64,000 nucleotides of DNA from an uncultured Eubacteriales bacterium. Its GTDB lineage: Bacteria; Bacillota; Clostridia; Lachnospirales; Lachnospiraceae. The stretch's first letter is position 1. Each line of letters begins with the position of its first letter. Location: contig CADBUJ010000022.1 of the NCBI GenBank assembly GCA_902797845.1, positions 1 through 64,000 on the forward strand, in the 5' to 3' direction. The position numbers were made by a program, and so were the translations under genes. Shown in pieces: positions 29,329 through 37,809 of this stretch. The notes under the pieces were generated by a model that saw only the letters and a program-made list of their open reading frames with translations, was not told the DNA's origin and searched no databases.

Positions 29329-30039
29329 ATGGATAAAGCAAAGAAACTGGGCGTACTGGGGGGCATGGGCCCTCAGGCCAGCGCCTTCTTCTACAACAAC
29401 ATCATAAAGCATACAAAGGCAGAAAAGGATCAGGACCATCTGGACATGGTCATTATTAATCATGCATCGATGCCTGACAGGACAAACAGTATCCTGAGAA
29501 ATGATACAGAGGAGATAAGATCGCTTCTTATAAAAGATATTAAAGACCTGGAGTCAATGGGCTGCAGCGAGATAGCCATAACGTGCAATACCTCCCATTA
29601 TTTTTTGGAGGATCTGCAGAAGGCTGCCGATGGTCATATCATAAACATGATAAGTGAAGCCGTAAGATATGCTCTTGAAAAAGAAAAAAATGCTAAAAAG
29701 CTGGGGATAATCGGAACGGACGGCACTCTCAGCATGGGCCTTTATAAAAAGGCCTGCAGAGATTACGGAGTTGAAGCCATATATCCTTCCAAAGAAAACC
29801 AGAAAAAGGTCATGAGCATTATTTATGATGATATAAAAGCAGGCGGAACAGGAGACCAGATGATCTTTATGGAGATACTGGATCAGCTGAAGGCGGAGGG
29901 CTGTGATGTTATCATCCTGGCCTGCACAGAGATCTCCGCCTATAAGGAATATCACGGAGTTCCGGATATATGCGTCGATGCCATGGATGTCCTCGTAAGG
30001 GAAGCCATCCTAAGATGCGGCAAGGAATATACGGAGTAA
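29329..30039 (+). CDS. aspartate/glutamate racemase family protein
   Basis: A 236-residue PLP-independent racemase. The start KKLGVLGGMGPQASAFFYNNI is typical of aspartate racemases. The two catalytic cysteines are in place: TCNTSHYF (Cys86) and ACTEIS (Cys199). It would interconvert L- and D-aspartate (or another acidic amino acid). The 9-base gap from the ATP-grasp ligase and one-base gap to murE imply a joint role, supplying D-Asp for the ligase. Sequence alone cannot separate aspartate from glutamate or broad-specificity racemases. Confidence 0.85.
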   Translation: MDKAKKLGVLGGMGPQASAFFYNNIIKHTKAEKDQDHLDMVIINHASMPDRTNSILRNDTEEIRSLLIKDIKDLESMGCSEIAITCNTSHYFLEDLQKAADGHIINMISEAVRYALEKEKNAKKLGIIGTDGTLSMGLYKKACRDYGVEAIYPSKENQKKVMSIIYDDIKAGGTGDQMIFMEILDQLKAEGCDVIILACTEISAYKEYHGVPDICVDAMDVLVREAILRCGKEYTE

Positions 30040-30040
30040 T

Positions 30041-31555
30041 ATGCTGATGAATGGAAAGACTTTTATAAAGGATTACATAGAAGAACTTAAGAAGAGAGAT
30101 CTTTATGTTAAGGGTGGAGAAGATATTATAAATACCCCCGTAGCGGTCTTTACATACGATTCCAGAGATGTTAAGGAAGGGACTCTTTTTGTGGTAAAGG
30201 GTGCCGCCTTTAAGGAGGAATATCTTAAAGAGTCCGTACAAAAGGGAGCCTTTTGTTATATAAGCGAGAAAGAGTTTGATGTTCAGATACCAGGCATTAT
30301 AGTTACTGATATCAGGAAAGCTATGGCTTATGCAGCAAATATCTTTTACGGCTATCCCCAGAAGGATCTTAAGATGGTTGGGATCACGGGGACGAAGGGA
30401 AAGACGACTACGGTTTATTATCTAAAGGCCGTATTTGACGATTATCTCCGGTCTCTGGGAGATAAGGAGTCCGGCATCACTTCTTCCGTGGATTATTATG
30501 ACGGGATAACTCTGGAGGAATCTCACAATACAACGCCGGAGGCCATGGAGCTCCTTAAACATATAAGAAATGCCGCTGACTGCGATCTTGGCTTTTTCGA
30601 AATGGAGGTTTCTTCACAGGCCCTTAAATATGACAGGGTGCTGGGACTTAGATATGATGTGGGCGTCTTTCTTAATGTTTCCGAGGATCATATCAGCCCC
30701 ATAGAACACAGTGATATGGAGGATTATTTTTCTTCCAAGCTTAAGCTGTTTGAGCTTTGCGAAACGGCTGTAATAAATGCGGACAGCGATCATTTTGAGC
30801 GTATAAGAGAAGCTGCGGCAAAAAGCCGTAAGATCCTTACCTTCGGGATCGGGCATGATGCGGATGTATTCGGTTTTAATATTAGAAAAACAGATAAGGA
30901 CATAACCTTTTCCGTAAGATATAAGGATACGGAGGAGGAATATATGATAACCATGCCGGGGCTCTTTAATGTGGAAAATGCCCTGGCTGTAATAGCTGTT
31001 TCTCTGGAGCTCGGCATACCCGCGGAATATATAAAGTCCGGGCTTAAAAGAGCCAGAGTTCCCGGCAGGATGGAGCTTTATACATCAAGGGACGGCATCA
31101 TAAATGCCATCGTGGACTATGCCCATAACAGGCTCAGCTTTAAAAAGCTTTTTGAATCCGTTAAAAAGGAATATCCCGGGATACCTGTTCTTGCGGTTTT
31201 CGGATCGGCAGGCGGAAAAGCCTTTTCAAGGCGAAAGGATCTGGGAGAAGTGTCAGCGGAATATATGGATATGATATTCCTTACGGAAGAGGATCCCGGA
31301 GAGGAGGATCCTTTACAGACCATGGAGGATATAGCAAAGCATATAAGGCCAAAGGGCGTTGAGCATTATCTTATTGCCGACAGGAAGGAAGCCATAGAGG
31401 CGGCCCTTTCAAGACATGATGAAAAAACCGTATATCTTATCCTGGGAAAGGGTGCAGAGACCACGGAAAAGATCGGCAAGGCCTATGTTCCCTATCCTTC
31501 CGATGTGGATATAGTTACGGAATATATAGAGAAATATGACAGAGGTGACATATGA
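30041..31555 (+). CDS. murE: MurE-type UDP-MurNAc-tripeptide ligase, lysine-type-like motifs
   Basis: A 504-residue Mur ligase that adds the third stem-peptide residue to UDP-MurNAc-L-Ala-D-Glu. The P-loop is GTKGKTT (117-123), followed by NTTPEAMEL, EVSSQALKYDRV and the C-terminal VDYAHN and GSAGGKAFSRRKDLGEV. At the position where diaminopimelate enzymes carry DNPR this protein has EDPGEEDP (417-424), closer to the DDPN-EDP form of streptococcal L-lysine enzymes. The amino acid added is therefore probably lysine or another basic residue, not meso-DAP. Its stop overlaps the decarboxylase start by four bases. Confidence 0.9.
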   Translation: MLMNGKTFIKDYIEELKKRDLYVKGGEDIINTPVAVFTYDSRDVKEGTLFVVKGAAFKEEYLKESVQKGAFCYISEKEFDVQIPGIIVTDIRKAMAYAANIFYGYPQKDLKMVGITGTKGKTTTVYYLKAVFDDYLRSLGDKESGITSSVDYYDGITLEESHNTTPEAMELLKHIRNAADCDLGFFEMEVSSQALKYDRVLGLRYDVGVFLNVSEDHISPIEHSDMEDYFSSKLKLFELCETAVINADSDHFERIREAAAKSRKILTFGIGHDADVFGFNIRKTDKDITFSVRYKDTEEEYMITMPGLFNVENALAVIAVSLELGIPAEYIKSGLKRARVPGRMELYTSRDGIINAIVDYAHNRLSFKKLFESVKKEYPGIPVLAVFGSAGGKAFSRRKDLGEVSAEYMDMIFLTEEDPGEEDPLQTMEDIAKHIRPKGVEHYLIADRKEAIEAALSRHDEKTVYLILGKGAETTEKIGKAYVPYPSDVDIVTEYIEKYDRGDI

Positions 31556-32964
31556 GCCTCTATGAGGACCTTATAAAATATAAAAACGAAGGGCCATATC
31601 CTTTTTGCATGCCGGGGCATAAAAGAAATCCTGAATTTCTGCCCGGGGAGATAGTTGATATCACGGAAGTGGAGGGCTTTGACGACCTTCATGATCCTAA
31701 GGGGATCATAAGGGAATGCGAGAAAAAAGCCGCTCATTTATATGATGATTCGGAGACGTTTTTTATGGTCAACGGATCAACTGCCGGCATTCTGGCTGCC
31801 ATCATGGCCGTAAAGGGGAAAAACGGAAAATATCTGGCGGCGAGAAACTGCCACAAATCAGTCTACAACGGCATATGTCTTGCGGGAGCACCGGTCTCAT
31901 ATATATATCCTGAAAGGGATAAGAAATACGGATATTTAAAAGCGGTAGATCCTGCGGAGGTGGAAAAGATACTGGGTGAAGGCGCAGGCCCGTCCGAAGA
32001 CAGGATAAGAGAAAAGTATTACGGAGTAATAGTAACATCGCCCACGTATGACGGAGTCGTTTCAGACATAAAGGCCATTGGAGATATATGCCATAAATAC
32101 AAGGTGCCCCTTATAGTGGACGAGGCCCACGGAGCCCATTTCGGAATGGATGAAAGGCTTCCGGGAACATCTGCGGGGATCGGGGACATAGTCATCCACA
32201 GCCTTCATAAAACATTGCCTGCCCTTAATCAGACGGCGCTCATACATGTTTCAGGCGACTTGGTGGACAGGGACAGGCTGAGATATTATCTAAGCGTATT
32301 TCAGACCAGCAGTCCCTCATATCCTCTGATGGCATCCATGGACAGCTGCATGGAGCTGCTTCGGGACAAAGACCGCATAAAGGGGCTTTACAACAGGCTC
32401 TTTTCAAATATAGACAGGCTGAAGGAAGCTCTGCAGGATACGGGGTTCTCTATAATAAATACGGATGATGCCACAAGGCTTCTTCTGGGAGAAAAAGACG
32501 GGCGGCCTGTGGGAAGGCTTCTTCAGACGATCCTCAGAAAAGAGGGGATCGAGCCTGAAATGGCCACGGACAAATATGTGGTCCTTATATCCACCTTATG
32601 TGATACGGATAGGGGATTTGATATATTGATAAAGGCCTGCAAAAAGGCAGAGGAAGAGCTCGGGAATATGCCTCTTCCGGAGCCTGCACCAAGCGGTCCC
32701 CTTCCCGGGACGATCTCTGTTTTCAGCATGTCTGATGCAGAGGGAAGCGGCGCAAAAAGCTTTATTCCCGTGGAGGATTCTCTGGGGAGCATCGCTGCTG
32801 GACCGGTGTTTGCATATCCTCCGGGAATACCCCTTGTTACATCAGGGGAAGTCATAACGGAAGACATTATAAAAGAGATAGATCATCTCAGGAAAGCGGA
32901 TATAGACCTTAAGGGATTAAGGGACGGAAAGATATCCGTATTAAGAATGGACAGGAACATGTAA
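31552..32964 (+). CDS. Orn/Lys/Arg decarboxylase family PLP enzyme
   Basis: A 470-residue fold-type I PLP enzyme. The start PYPFCMPGHKRN and the region MVNGSTAGILAAI bind the cofactor phosphate. The PLP aspartate lies in IVDEAHGAHFG and the Schiff-base lysine in HSLHKTLPALNQTALIH (about residue 223). It resembles the short YaaO/arginine decarboxylase group lacking the N-terminal wing domain of inducible enterobacterial enzymes. The substrate (Lys, Arg or Orn) cannot be set from sequence. In B. subtilis yaaO lies near tmk and holB, and the same neighbourhood holds here. Coupled to murE by ATGA. Confidence 0.9.
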   Translation: MSLYEDLIKYKNEGPYPFCMPGHKRNPEFLPGEIVDITEVEGFDDLHDPKGIIRECEKKAAHLYDDSETFFMVNGSTAGILAAIMAVKGKNGKYLAARNCHKSVYNGICLAGAPVSYIYPERDKKYGYLKAVDPAEVEKILGEGAGPSEDRIREKYYGVIVTSPTYDGVVSDIKAIGDICHKYKVPLIVDEAHGAHFGMDERLPGTSAGIGDIVIHSLHKTLPALNQTALIHVSGDLVDRDRLRYYLSVFQTSSPSYPLMASMDSCMELLRDKDRIKGLYNRLFSNIDRLKEALQDTGFSIINTDDATRLLLGEKDGRPVGRLLQTILRKEGIEPEMATDKYVVLISTLCDTDRGFDILIKACKKAEEELGNMPLPEPAPSGPLPGTISVFSMSDAEGSGAKSFIPVEDSLGSIAAGPVFAYPPGIPLVTSGEVITEDIIKEIDHLRKADIDLKGLRDGKISVLRMDRNM

Positions 32965-33549
32965 ATGGGTAAGATATATTGCATCATGGGCAAAAGCGCA
33001 TCCGGAAAAGATACAGTATACAGAATGCTTCTGGAGGACAGGGAGCTTTCTCTTAAGAGAATGGTGCCCTACACCACAAGACCCGTAAGAGCAGGAGAAA
33101 AGGACGGAGAGAATTACTTCTTTACCGACGAGGAAGGCTTTAAAAGCCTTTCGGAGCAGGGCAAGGTGATCGAAAGCAGAACATATGATACTGTTTTCGG
33201 CCCCTGGAGGTATTTTACGGCGGATGACGGAAGGACAGACCCCGGATCCTTTGACTATATTCTTATTACAACACCTGAAGGCTATAAAAAGATAAGGGAC
33301 TATTACGGAAAAGAAACAGTTATTCCGCTTTATATCGATCTGGAAAACGGTGAAAGGCTGAAAAGGGCCATCTTCAGGGAGCAGCAGCAGACGAAACCTG
33401 ACTACAGAGAGGTCTGCAGACGGTTTCTTGCAGATGAAGAGGATTTTTCCGGGGATAAGCTTGAGGCCCTGGGCATTGAGGAGTCCTTTGATAATACAAA
33501 CAGCACTATGTGTGCCGAGGCCATAAAGAGCAGGATCCTGAAGAGCTGA
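32965..33549 (+). CDS. guanylate kinase-like nucleotide kinase
   Basis: A 194-residue protein. The P-loop is GKSASGKDT (about residue 8), followed by VPYTTRPVRAGEKDGENYFFTDEEGF, the GMP-binding region of guanylate kinases. The segment that normally ends with a YGT tripeptide instead reads VFGPWRYFT. It occupies the place of tmk in the B. subtilis yaaO-tmk-holB order. A canonical gmk may lie elsewhere, so this copy could have altered substrate preference. It starts on the codon after the decarboxylase stop. GMP kinase activity is inferred. Confidence 0.8.
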   Translation: MGKIYCIMGKSASGKDTVYRMLLEDRELSLKRMVPYTTRPVRAGEKDGENYFFTDEEGFKSLSEQGKVIESRTYDTVFGPWRYFTADDGRTDPGSFDYILITTPEGYKKIRDYYGKETVIPLYIDLENGERLKRAIFREQQQTKPDYREVCRRFLADEEDFSGDKLEALGIEESFDNTNSTMCAEAIKSRILKS

Positions 33550-33561
33550 GGAGGACCGCTT

Positions 33562-34575
33562 ATGGAAGATATGGAGTTTAAGGATTTTAATGATATAGTC
33601 GGGCATTATCAGGTCATCGAATACATGAGACGTGTCATAAAAGATGACAAGGTCACCCATGCTTATCTTTTCAACGGACCTGACGGTACGGGGAAATCTG
33701 TGCTTGCAAAGCTTTTTGCGAAGACCCTTCAATGCAGGGAGGGTCTGGGAGACCCGTGTCTTAAATGCAGATCATGCCTACAGGCAGATTCCGGAAATCA
33801 TCCGGATATCATATTCGTAAAAGGGGAGAAGGAAGGCATCATCGGAGTAGATGATATCAGAAAGCAGGTAAACGAGGATATTTACATAAAGCCTTACAGC
33901 TCCAGATATAAGATATATATAATCGACAATGCGGAGGAGATGACTCCCGGCGCCCAGAATGCACTTCTTAAGACCATAGAGGAGCCTCCGGAATACGGAA
34001 TAGTCATGCTCCTTGCCAACAATAAGGACAAGCTCCTTATCACCGTAAGGTCCAGATGCGTAACTCTTAATATGCAGCCGCTGGATGATGAGAGCATAAG
34101 AAGCTATCTTATGGAAAGGCACGGTATTTCTGCGGATGATGCCAGGATCGCAGCAGCCTACGGCAGCGGAAACCTGGGAAGGGCTCTGGAATTTTCCCTT
34201 AATGCAGGGAAGCGGGAGATACAGGAAAAGGTGCTCGATATGGTAAGAAATATAGACAGCCTCTATATTTACGAGTTAAAGAGTGCCATAAAAGAGATTT
34301 CGACGTATAATGTAAGTCTCACGGATGTGCTTGATATGATGCTTATATGGTATAGGGATCTGCTTATGCTGAAAGCCACGGGAGATATAGACCTGCTGAA
34401 TTACAGGAACGAATACAGTTATTTTAAAGACAAGGCCAGAATATTATCATACAGTGGCCTGGATTCCATCATAGAGAGTATAGAAAAAGCCAAGGCCAGA
34501 TTGGAGGCCAATGCGTCACCGGAAATAGTCCTGGAGATGCTGCTTATAAATATAAAGGAGAACCAGAATGGCTAA
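33562..34575 (+). CDS. holB: DNA polymerase III delta prime subunit
   Basis: A 337-residue clamp-loader subunit. The Walker A NGPDGTGKSVLAKLFA (about 36-51) is intact. A four-cysteine zinc module, CREGLGDPCLKCRSC, follows, then NALLKTIEEPPEYGIVMLLANNKDKLLITVRSRC with the SRC motif typical of the loader. It overlaps ricT by eight bases. The combination kinase-holB-ricT-methyltransferase is a conserved Firmicutes block. Confidence 0.95.
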   Translation: MEDMEFKDFNDIVGHYQVIEYMRRVIKDDKVTHAYLFNGPDGTGKSVLAKLFAKTLQCREGLGDPCLKCRSCLQADSGNHPDIIFVKGEKEGIIGVDDIRKQVNEDIYIKPYSSRYKIYIIDNAEEMTPGAQNALLKTIEEPPEYGIVMLLANNKDKLLITVRSRCVTLNMQPLDDESIRSYLMERHGISADDARIAAAYGSGNLGRALEFSLNAGKREIQEKVLDMVRNIDSLYIYELKSAIKEISTYNVSLTDVLDMMLIWYRDLLMLKATGDIDLLNYRNEYSYFKDKARILSYSGLDSIIESIEKAKARLEANASPEIVLEMLLINIKENQNG

Positions 34576-35449
34576 TGTTATAGGGGTCAGGTTTCGCCAG
34601 ACCGGTAAGGTCTACTATTTCGACCCTGTAGATCTCAAAATAGAAAAGGGACAGCATGTTATAGTGGAGACCGTAAGAGGCGTGGAATACGGTACGGTTT
34701 CCTTCGGAAACAGGATAATAGATGACAGCGAGATACAGAATCCGCTAAAGCCTGTTTTAAGAATGGCAACGCCTGATGATGACAAAAAGGATGCGGAAAA
34801 CCGCATCAAGGAGAAAGAGGCCTTTTCCATATGCCTTGAAAAGATCAAGGCGCACGGTCTGGAAATGAAGCTTCTGGATACGGAATACACCTTCGACAAC
34901 AACAAGATACTCTTCTATTTTACAGCTGACGGAAGAGTTGATTTCAGGGAGCTCGTAAAGGATCTTGCTGCCGTTTTCAGAACAAGGATAGAGCTTCGGC
35001 AGATAGGTGTAAGAGACGAGACGAAGCTCTGCGGCGGTGTAGGCATCTGCGGAAGGACTCTGTGCTGCTGCAGCTATCTTACGGATTTCAGCCCCGTTTC
35101 GATCAAAATGGCAAAGGATCAGAATCTTTCCCTTAATCCCACAAAGATCAGCGGAGTTTGCGGAAGGCTTATGTGCTGCTTAAAGAACGAGGAGGACACA
35201 TATCTTTATCTTAATTCCAAGCTCCCCAATATAAATGATACGGTTACAACACCGTCAGGAGACAGGGGACAGGTAACATCCGTAAATGTACTGAGGCAGA
35301 CCGTAAAGGTGGCTGTGGATATAGGAAACGATGAGATAGAGGAAAAGGAATACAAAGCAACTGATCTTAAATTCAAGGTCAGAAAAAGGGAAAATAAGGT
35401 TACCAGAGAAGAGATGGAGGCTCTCAAGGAGCTGGAGGATAATGGTTGA
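34568..35449 (+). CDS. ricT: PSP1-domain regulatory iron-sulfur protein RicT (YaaT)
   Basis: A 293-residue PSP1-domain protein. In B. subtilis YaaT/RicT forms a complex with YmcA and YlbF that binds [4Fe-4S] clusters and affects RNase Y processing and development. The cysteine-rich middle (CGGVGICGRTLCCCSYL, about 155-172, and CGRLMCCLKNEE, about 198) is visible, as is the N-terminal PSP1 core (GVEYGTVSFGNRII). Lengths and order with holB are normal. It overlaps trmN6 by eight bases. Confidence 0.93.
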   Translation: MANVIGVRFRQTGKVYYFDPVDLKIEKGQHVIVETVRGVEYGTVSFGNRIIDDSEIQNPLKPVLRMATPDDDKKDAENRIKEKEAFSICLEKIKAHGLEMKLLDTEYTFDNNKILFYFTADGRVDFRELVKDLAAVFRTRIELRQIGVRDETKLCGGVGICGRTLCCCSYLTDFSPVSIKMAKDQNLSLNPTKISGVCGRLMCCLKNEEDTYLYLNSKLPNINDTVTTPSGDRGQVTSVNVLRQTVKVAVDIGNDEIEEKEYKATDLKFKVRKRENKVTREEMEALKELEDNG

Positions 35450-36173
35450 GCTTAGACCCGGAGAGAGACTGGACAGTCTTCAGAGAAAGGGATACAGGAT
35501 AATTCAAAACGAGAACGGCTTTTGCTTCGGCATGGCTGCCGTTCTTTTAACATCATTCTGTCATATAAAAAAGGGAGAGAAGGTGCTTGACATGGGAACA
35601 GGCACCGGAGTGATCCCCATACTCCTCTGCGCCAAAACAGAGGGGGAGAGATTCTTTGGTCTGGATATTCAGGATCAGTGCGTGGACATGGCAGAAAGGA
35701 GCGTTGCCCTTAACGGCCTGTCGGACAGGATAAGCATAATAAAGGGAGACATTAAAGAAGCCTCTTCCATATTTAAGAATTCAGGTATAAATGTGGTGGT
35801 CTCAAATCCCCCTTATATGCCCTTTAAGGCGGGAGAGATCAACCCCGAAAGCGCAAAGGCCATCTCCAGACATGAGGTAAGCTGTACCTTAAGAGACGTT
35901 TTAAGGGAGGCCGGAAAGCTGCTTCCTCAGGGCGGGAGGTTTTATATGGTACACAGGCCCTACAGACTGCCGGAGATTTTTACACTTATGAAGGAATACC
36001 GTCTGGAGCCCAAAAGGATGCGGATGGTACATCCCGGCAAGAATAAGGAACCCAATATGGTCCTTATTGAAGGAGTAAAAGACGGCGGAAGCTTTTTAAA
36101 GGTTGAGAAGCCTCTTATCATCTTTGATGATGACGGCAGCTACGATCAGGAAGTGGCGTCCATTTACGGATAA
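35442..36173 (+). CDS. trmN6: tRNA1(Val) (adenine-37 N6)-methyltransferase-like protein
   Basis: A 243-residue SAM-dependent methyltransferase matching YabB/TrmN6. It shows the SAM-binding motif KVLDMGTGTGVIPILLC (about 48-64) and the amino-methyltransferase motif NPPYMP (about 125). The N-terminus begins with LRPGERLDSLQRKGYRIIQNENGFCFG, a family hallmark. It ends the ten-gene operon, and unlike in B. subtilis no rsmI gene follows. Confidence 0.88.
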   Translation: MVELRPGERLDSLQRKGYRIIQNENGFCFGMAAVLLTSFCHIKKGEKVLDMGTGTGVIPILLCAKTEGERFFGLDIQDQCVDMAERSVALNGLSDRISIIKGDIKEASSIFKNSGINVVVSNPPYMPFKAGEINPESAKAISRHEVSCTLRDVLREAGKLLPQGGRFYMVHRPYRLPEIFTLMKEYRLEPKRMRMVHPGKNKEPNMVLIEGVKDGGSFLKVEKPLIIFDDDGSYDQEVASIYG

Positions 36174-36288
36174 AAGGAGCGATTGATCAAAAAAGAAGAT
36201 ATTTAATAATTGATTAATAGATTCGATTTATTTTTGTGGCATAATAAGAAGGTGTTTTTAAAAACAATTTCCAATGAGGAGGAGCATT

Positions 36289-37644
36289 ATGGAAAAGTTT
36301 TTCAAGCTTAAGGAGCACGGCACCAATGTGAGAACAGAGATCGTTGCCGGACTCACCACATTTATGACCATGGCTTATATCCTGGCCGTAAATCCCAACA
36401 TCCTTTCCGCAACGGGAATGGATTCCGGAGCCATATTTACAGCCACAGCCCTGGGTTCTCTTGTGGGTACTCTCTGTATGGCTCTGTTAGCCAATTATCC
36501 TTTTGCCCTTGCACCGGGCATGGGACTTAATGCCTATTTTGCATATACTGTTGTAATAGGTATGGGATATTCCTGGCAGACTGCTCTTACAGCAGTACTT
36601 ATCGAAGGCATCCTTTTTATCATCCTTACCCTTACCAATGTCCGGGAGGCGATCTTTAATGCCATACCTAAGAATCTTAAGGTGGCAGTTTCCTCCGGTA
36701 TAGGACTGTTTATTGCATTTATCGGTCTGCAGAATGCAAAGATCACTGTTGGGGGAGCTACCCTGGTGGAACTTGTAAAGATCGATTCAAGCAATTTCCA
36801 TGATGTGGGAATAACAGTTATCCTGGCTATTTTAGGAATCATCTTAACAGGAATCCTTGTTGTAAAAAATGTTAAGGGATCGATCCTTATAGGCATCATC
36901 GCCACATGGATCCTGGGCATGATATGCGAAGCAGCAGGCATCTATGTACCTAACGCAGAAGCCGGATTTTTCAGCCTTTTCCCTGACTTTTCAAACGGTA
37001 TAGCCATACAAAGCGTGGCACCCATATTCTTTAAATTTGATTTTTCCAATGTACTTACCTTTGATTTCTTTGTAATAATGTTCAGCTTTTTATTCGTGGA
37101 TATCTTCGATACACTGGGCACCCTCATCGGTGTTGCCACGAAGGCTGACATGCTGGATGAAGAAGGCAAGCTTCCCAAGATCAAAGGCGCGCTTATGGCA
37201 GATGCCATAGGAACCACTGCAGGTGCCATACTGGGAACATCCACGGTAACCACTTTTGTTGAGAGTGCATCCGGTGTGGCAGTAGGCGGAAGGACAGGTC
37301 TTGCATCTGTTGTAACAGCCGTACTGTTCGGACTTTCACTGTTCCTGTCACCTATCTTCCTGGCAATACCTTCATTTGCAACAGCTCCGGCACTTATAAT
37401 AGTTGGATTCTTTATGATGCAGAACATTACAAAGATCGATTTCAACGATGCATCTGAAGCTATCCCCTGCTATATCTGCCTGATCGCAATGCCGTTCTTC
37501 TACAGTATTTCAGAAGGTATCTCCATGGGCGTTATCTCCTATGTACTTATCAACCTTCTGACAGGAAAGGCAAAGGAGAAGAAGATCAGCATTCTTATGT
37601 ATGTGCTCTGCATACTGTTTATACTCAAATACATTTTCCTGTAA
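36289..37644 (+). CDS. NCS2-family purine permease (AdeQ/PbuG-like)
   Basis: A 451-residue transporter with about 12-14 membrane helices. The start EKFFKLKEHGTNVRTEIVAGLTTFMTMAYILAVNP and the segment FALAPGMGLNAYFAYTVV are typical of the adenine/guanine/hypoxanthine subgroup, as is the later SFLFVDIFDTLGTLIGVATKA. It imports nucleobases by proton symport. The start at 36289 follows GAGGAGG; a longer frame starts at the ATG within that sequence. No purine riboswitch is recognisable in the 115-base leader. Terminator at 37669. Confidence 0.9.
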   Translation: MEKFFKLKEHGTNVRTEIVAGLTTFMTMAYILAVNPNILSATGMDSGAIFTATALGSLVGTLCMALLANYPFALAPGMGLNAYFAYTVVIGMGYSWQTALTAVLIEGILFIILTLTNVREAIFNAIPKNLKVAVSSGIGLFIAFIGLQNAKITVGGATLVELVKIDSSNFHDVGITVILAILGIILTGILVVKNVKGSILIGIIATWILGMICEAAGIYVPNAEAGFFSLFPDFSNGIAIQSVAPIFFKFDFSNVLTFDFFVIMFSFLFVDIFDTLGTLIGVATKADMLDEEGKLPKIKGALMADAIGTTAGAILGTSTVTTFVESASGVAVGGRTGLASVVTAVLFGLSLFLSPIFLAIPSFATAPALIIVGFFMMQNITKIDFNDASEAIPCYICLIAMPFFYSISEGISMGVISYVLINLLTGKAKEKKISILMYVLCILFILKYIFL

Positions 37645-37668
37645 TATACGAAGAAACCATAATAAATT

Positions 37669-37697
37669 CCGGCCCGGGCTTTACGGGCCGGTTTTTT
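37669..37697 (+). terminator. terminator of the purine permease gene
   Basis: CCGGCCCG-GGCTTTA-CGGGCCGG (37669-37691) followed by six T. Confidence 0.9.
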
Positions 37698-37748
37698 ATG
37701 TTCTTAAACAGTCTCCTTTTACTTTGGGGAGATAAATAATATAATTCT

Positions 37749-37770
37749 TTCTAATGATCTTCTAATGATA
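37749..37770 (+). promoter_or_regulatory. tandem 11-bp repeat, candidate response-regulator site
   Basis: TTCTAATGATC followed directly by TTCTAATGATA, ten of eleven bases identical. A direct repeat with an 11-base period is the usual form of OmpR/PhoB-family binding sites. It lies 40 bases before the response-regulator gene, suggesting autoregulation. A degenerate copy with the same period lies at 39926-39947 before the PepSY gene. Confidence 0.55.
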
Positions 37771-37809
37771 CGCTGTTAACCTGTAAAGATATTCAAAGGG
37801 AGGGATCAT

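Noticed and set aside
36174..36288. Purine riboswitch before the NCS2 permease
   Set aside because: The leader is only about 115 bases and lacks the conserved three-way junction sequences. No aptamer could be drawn.
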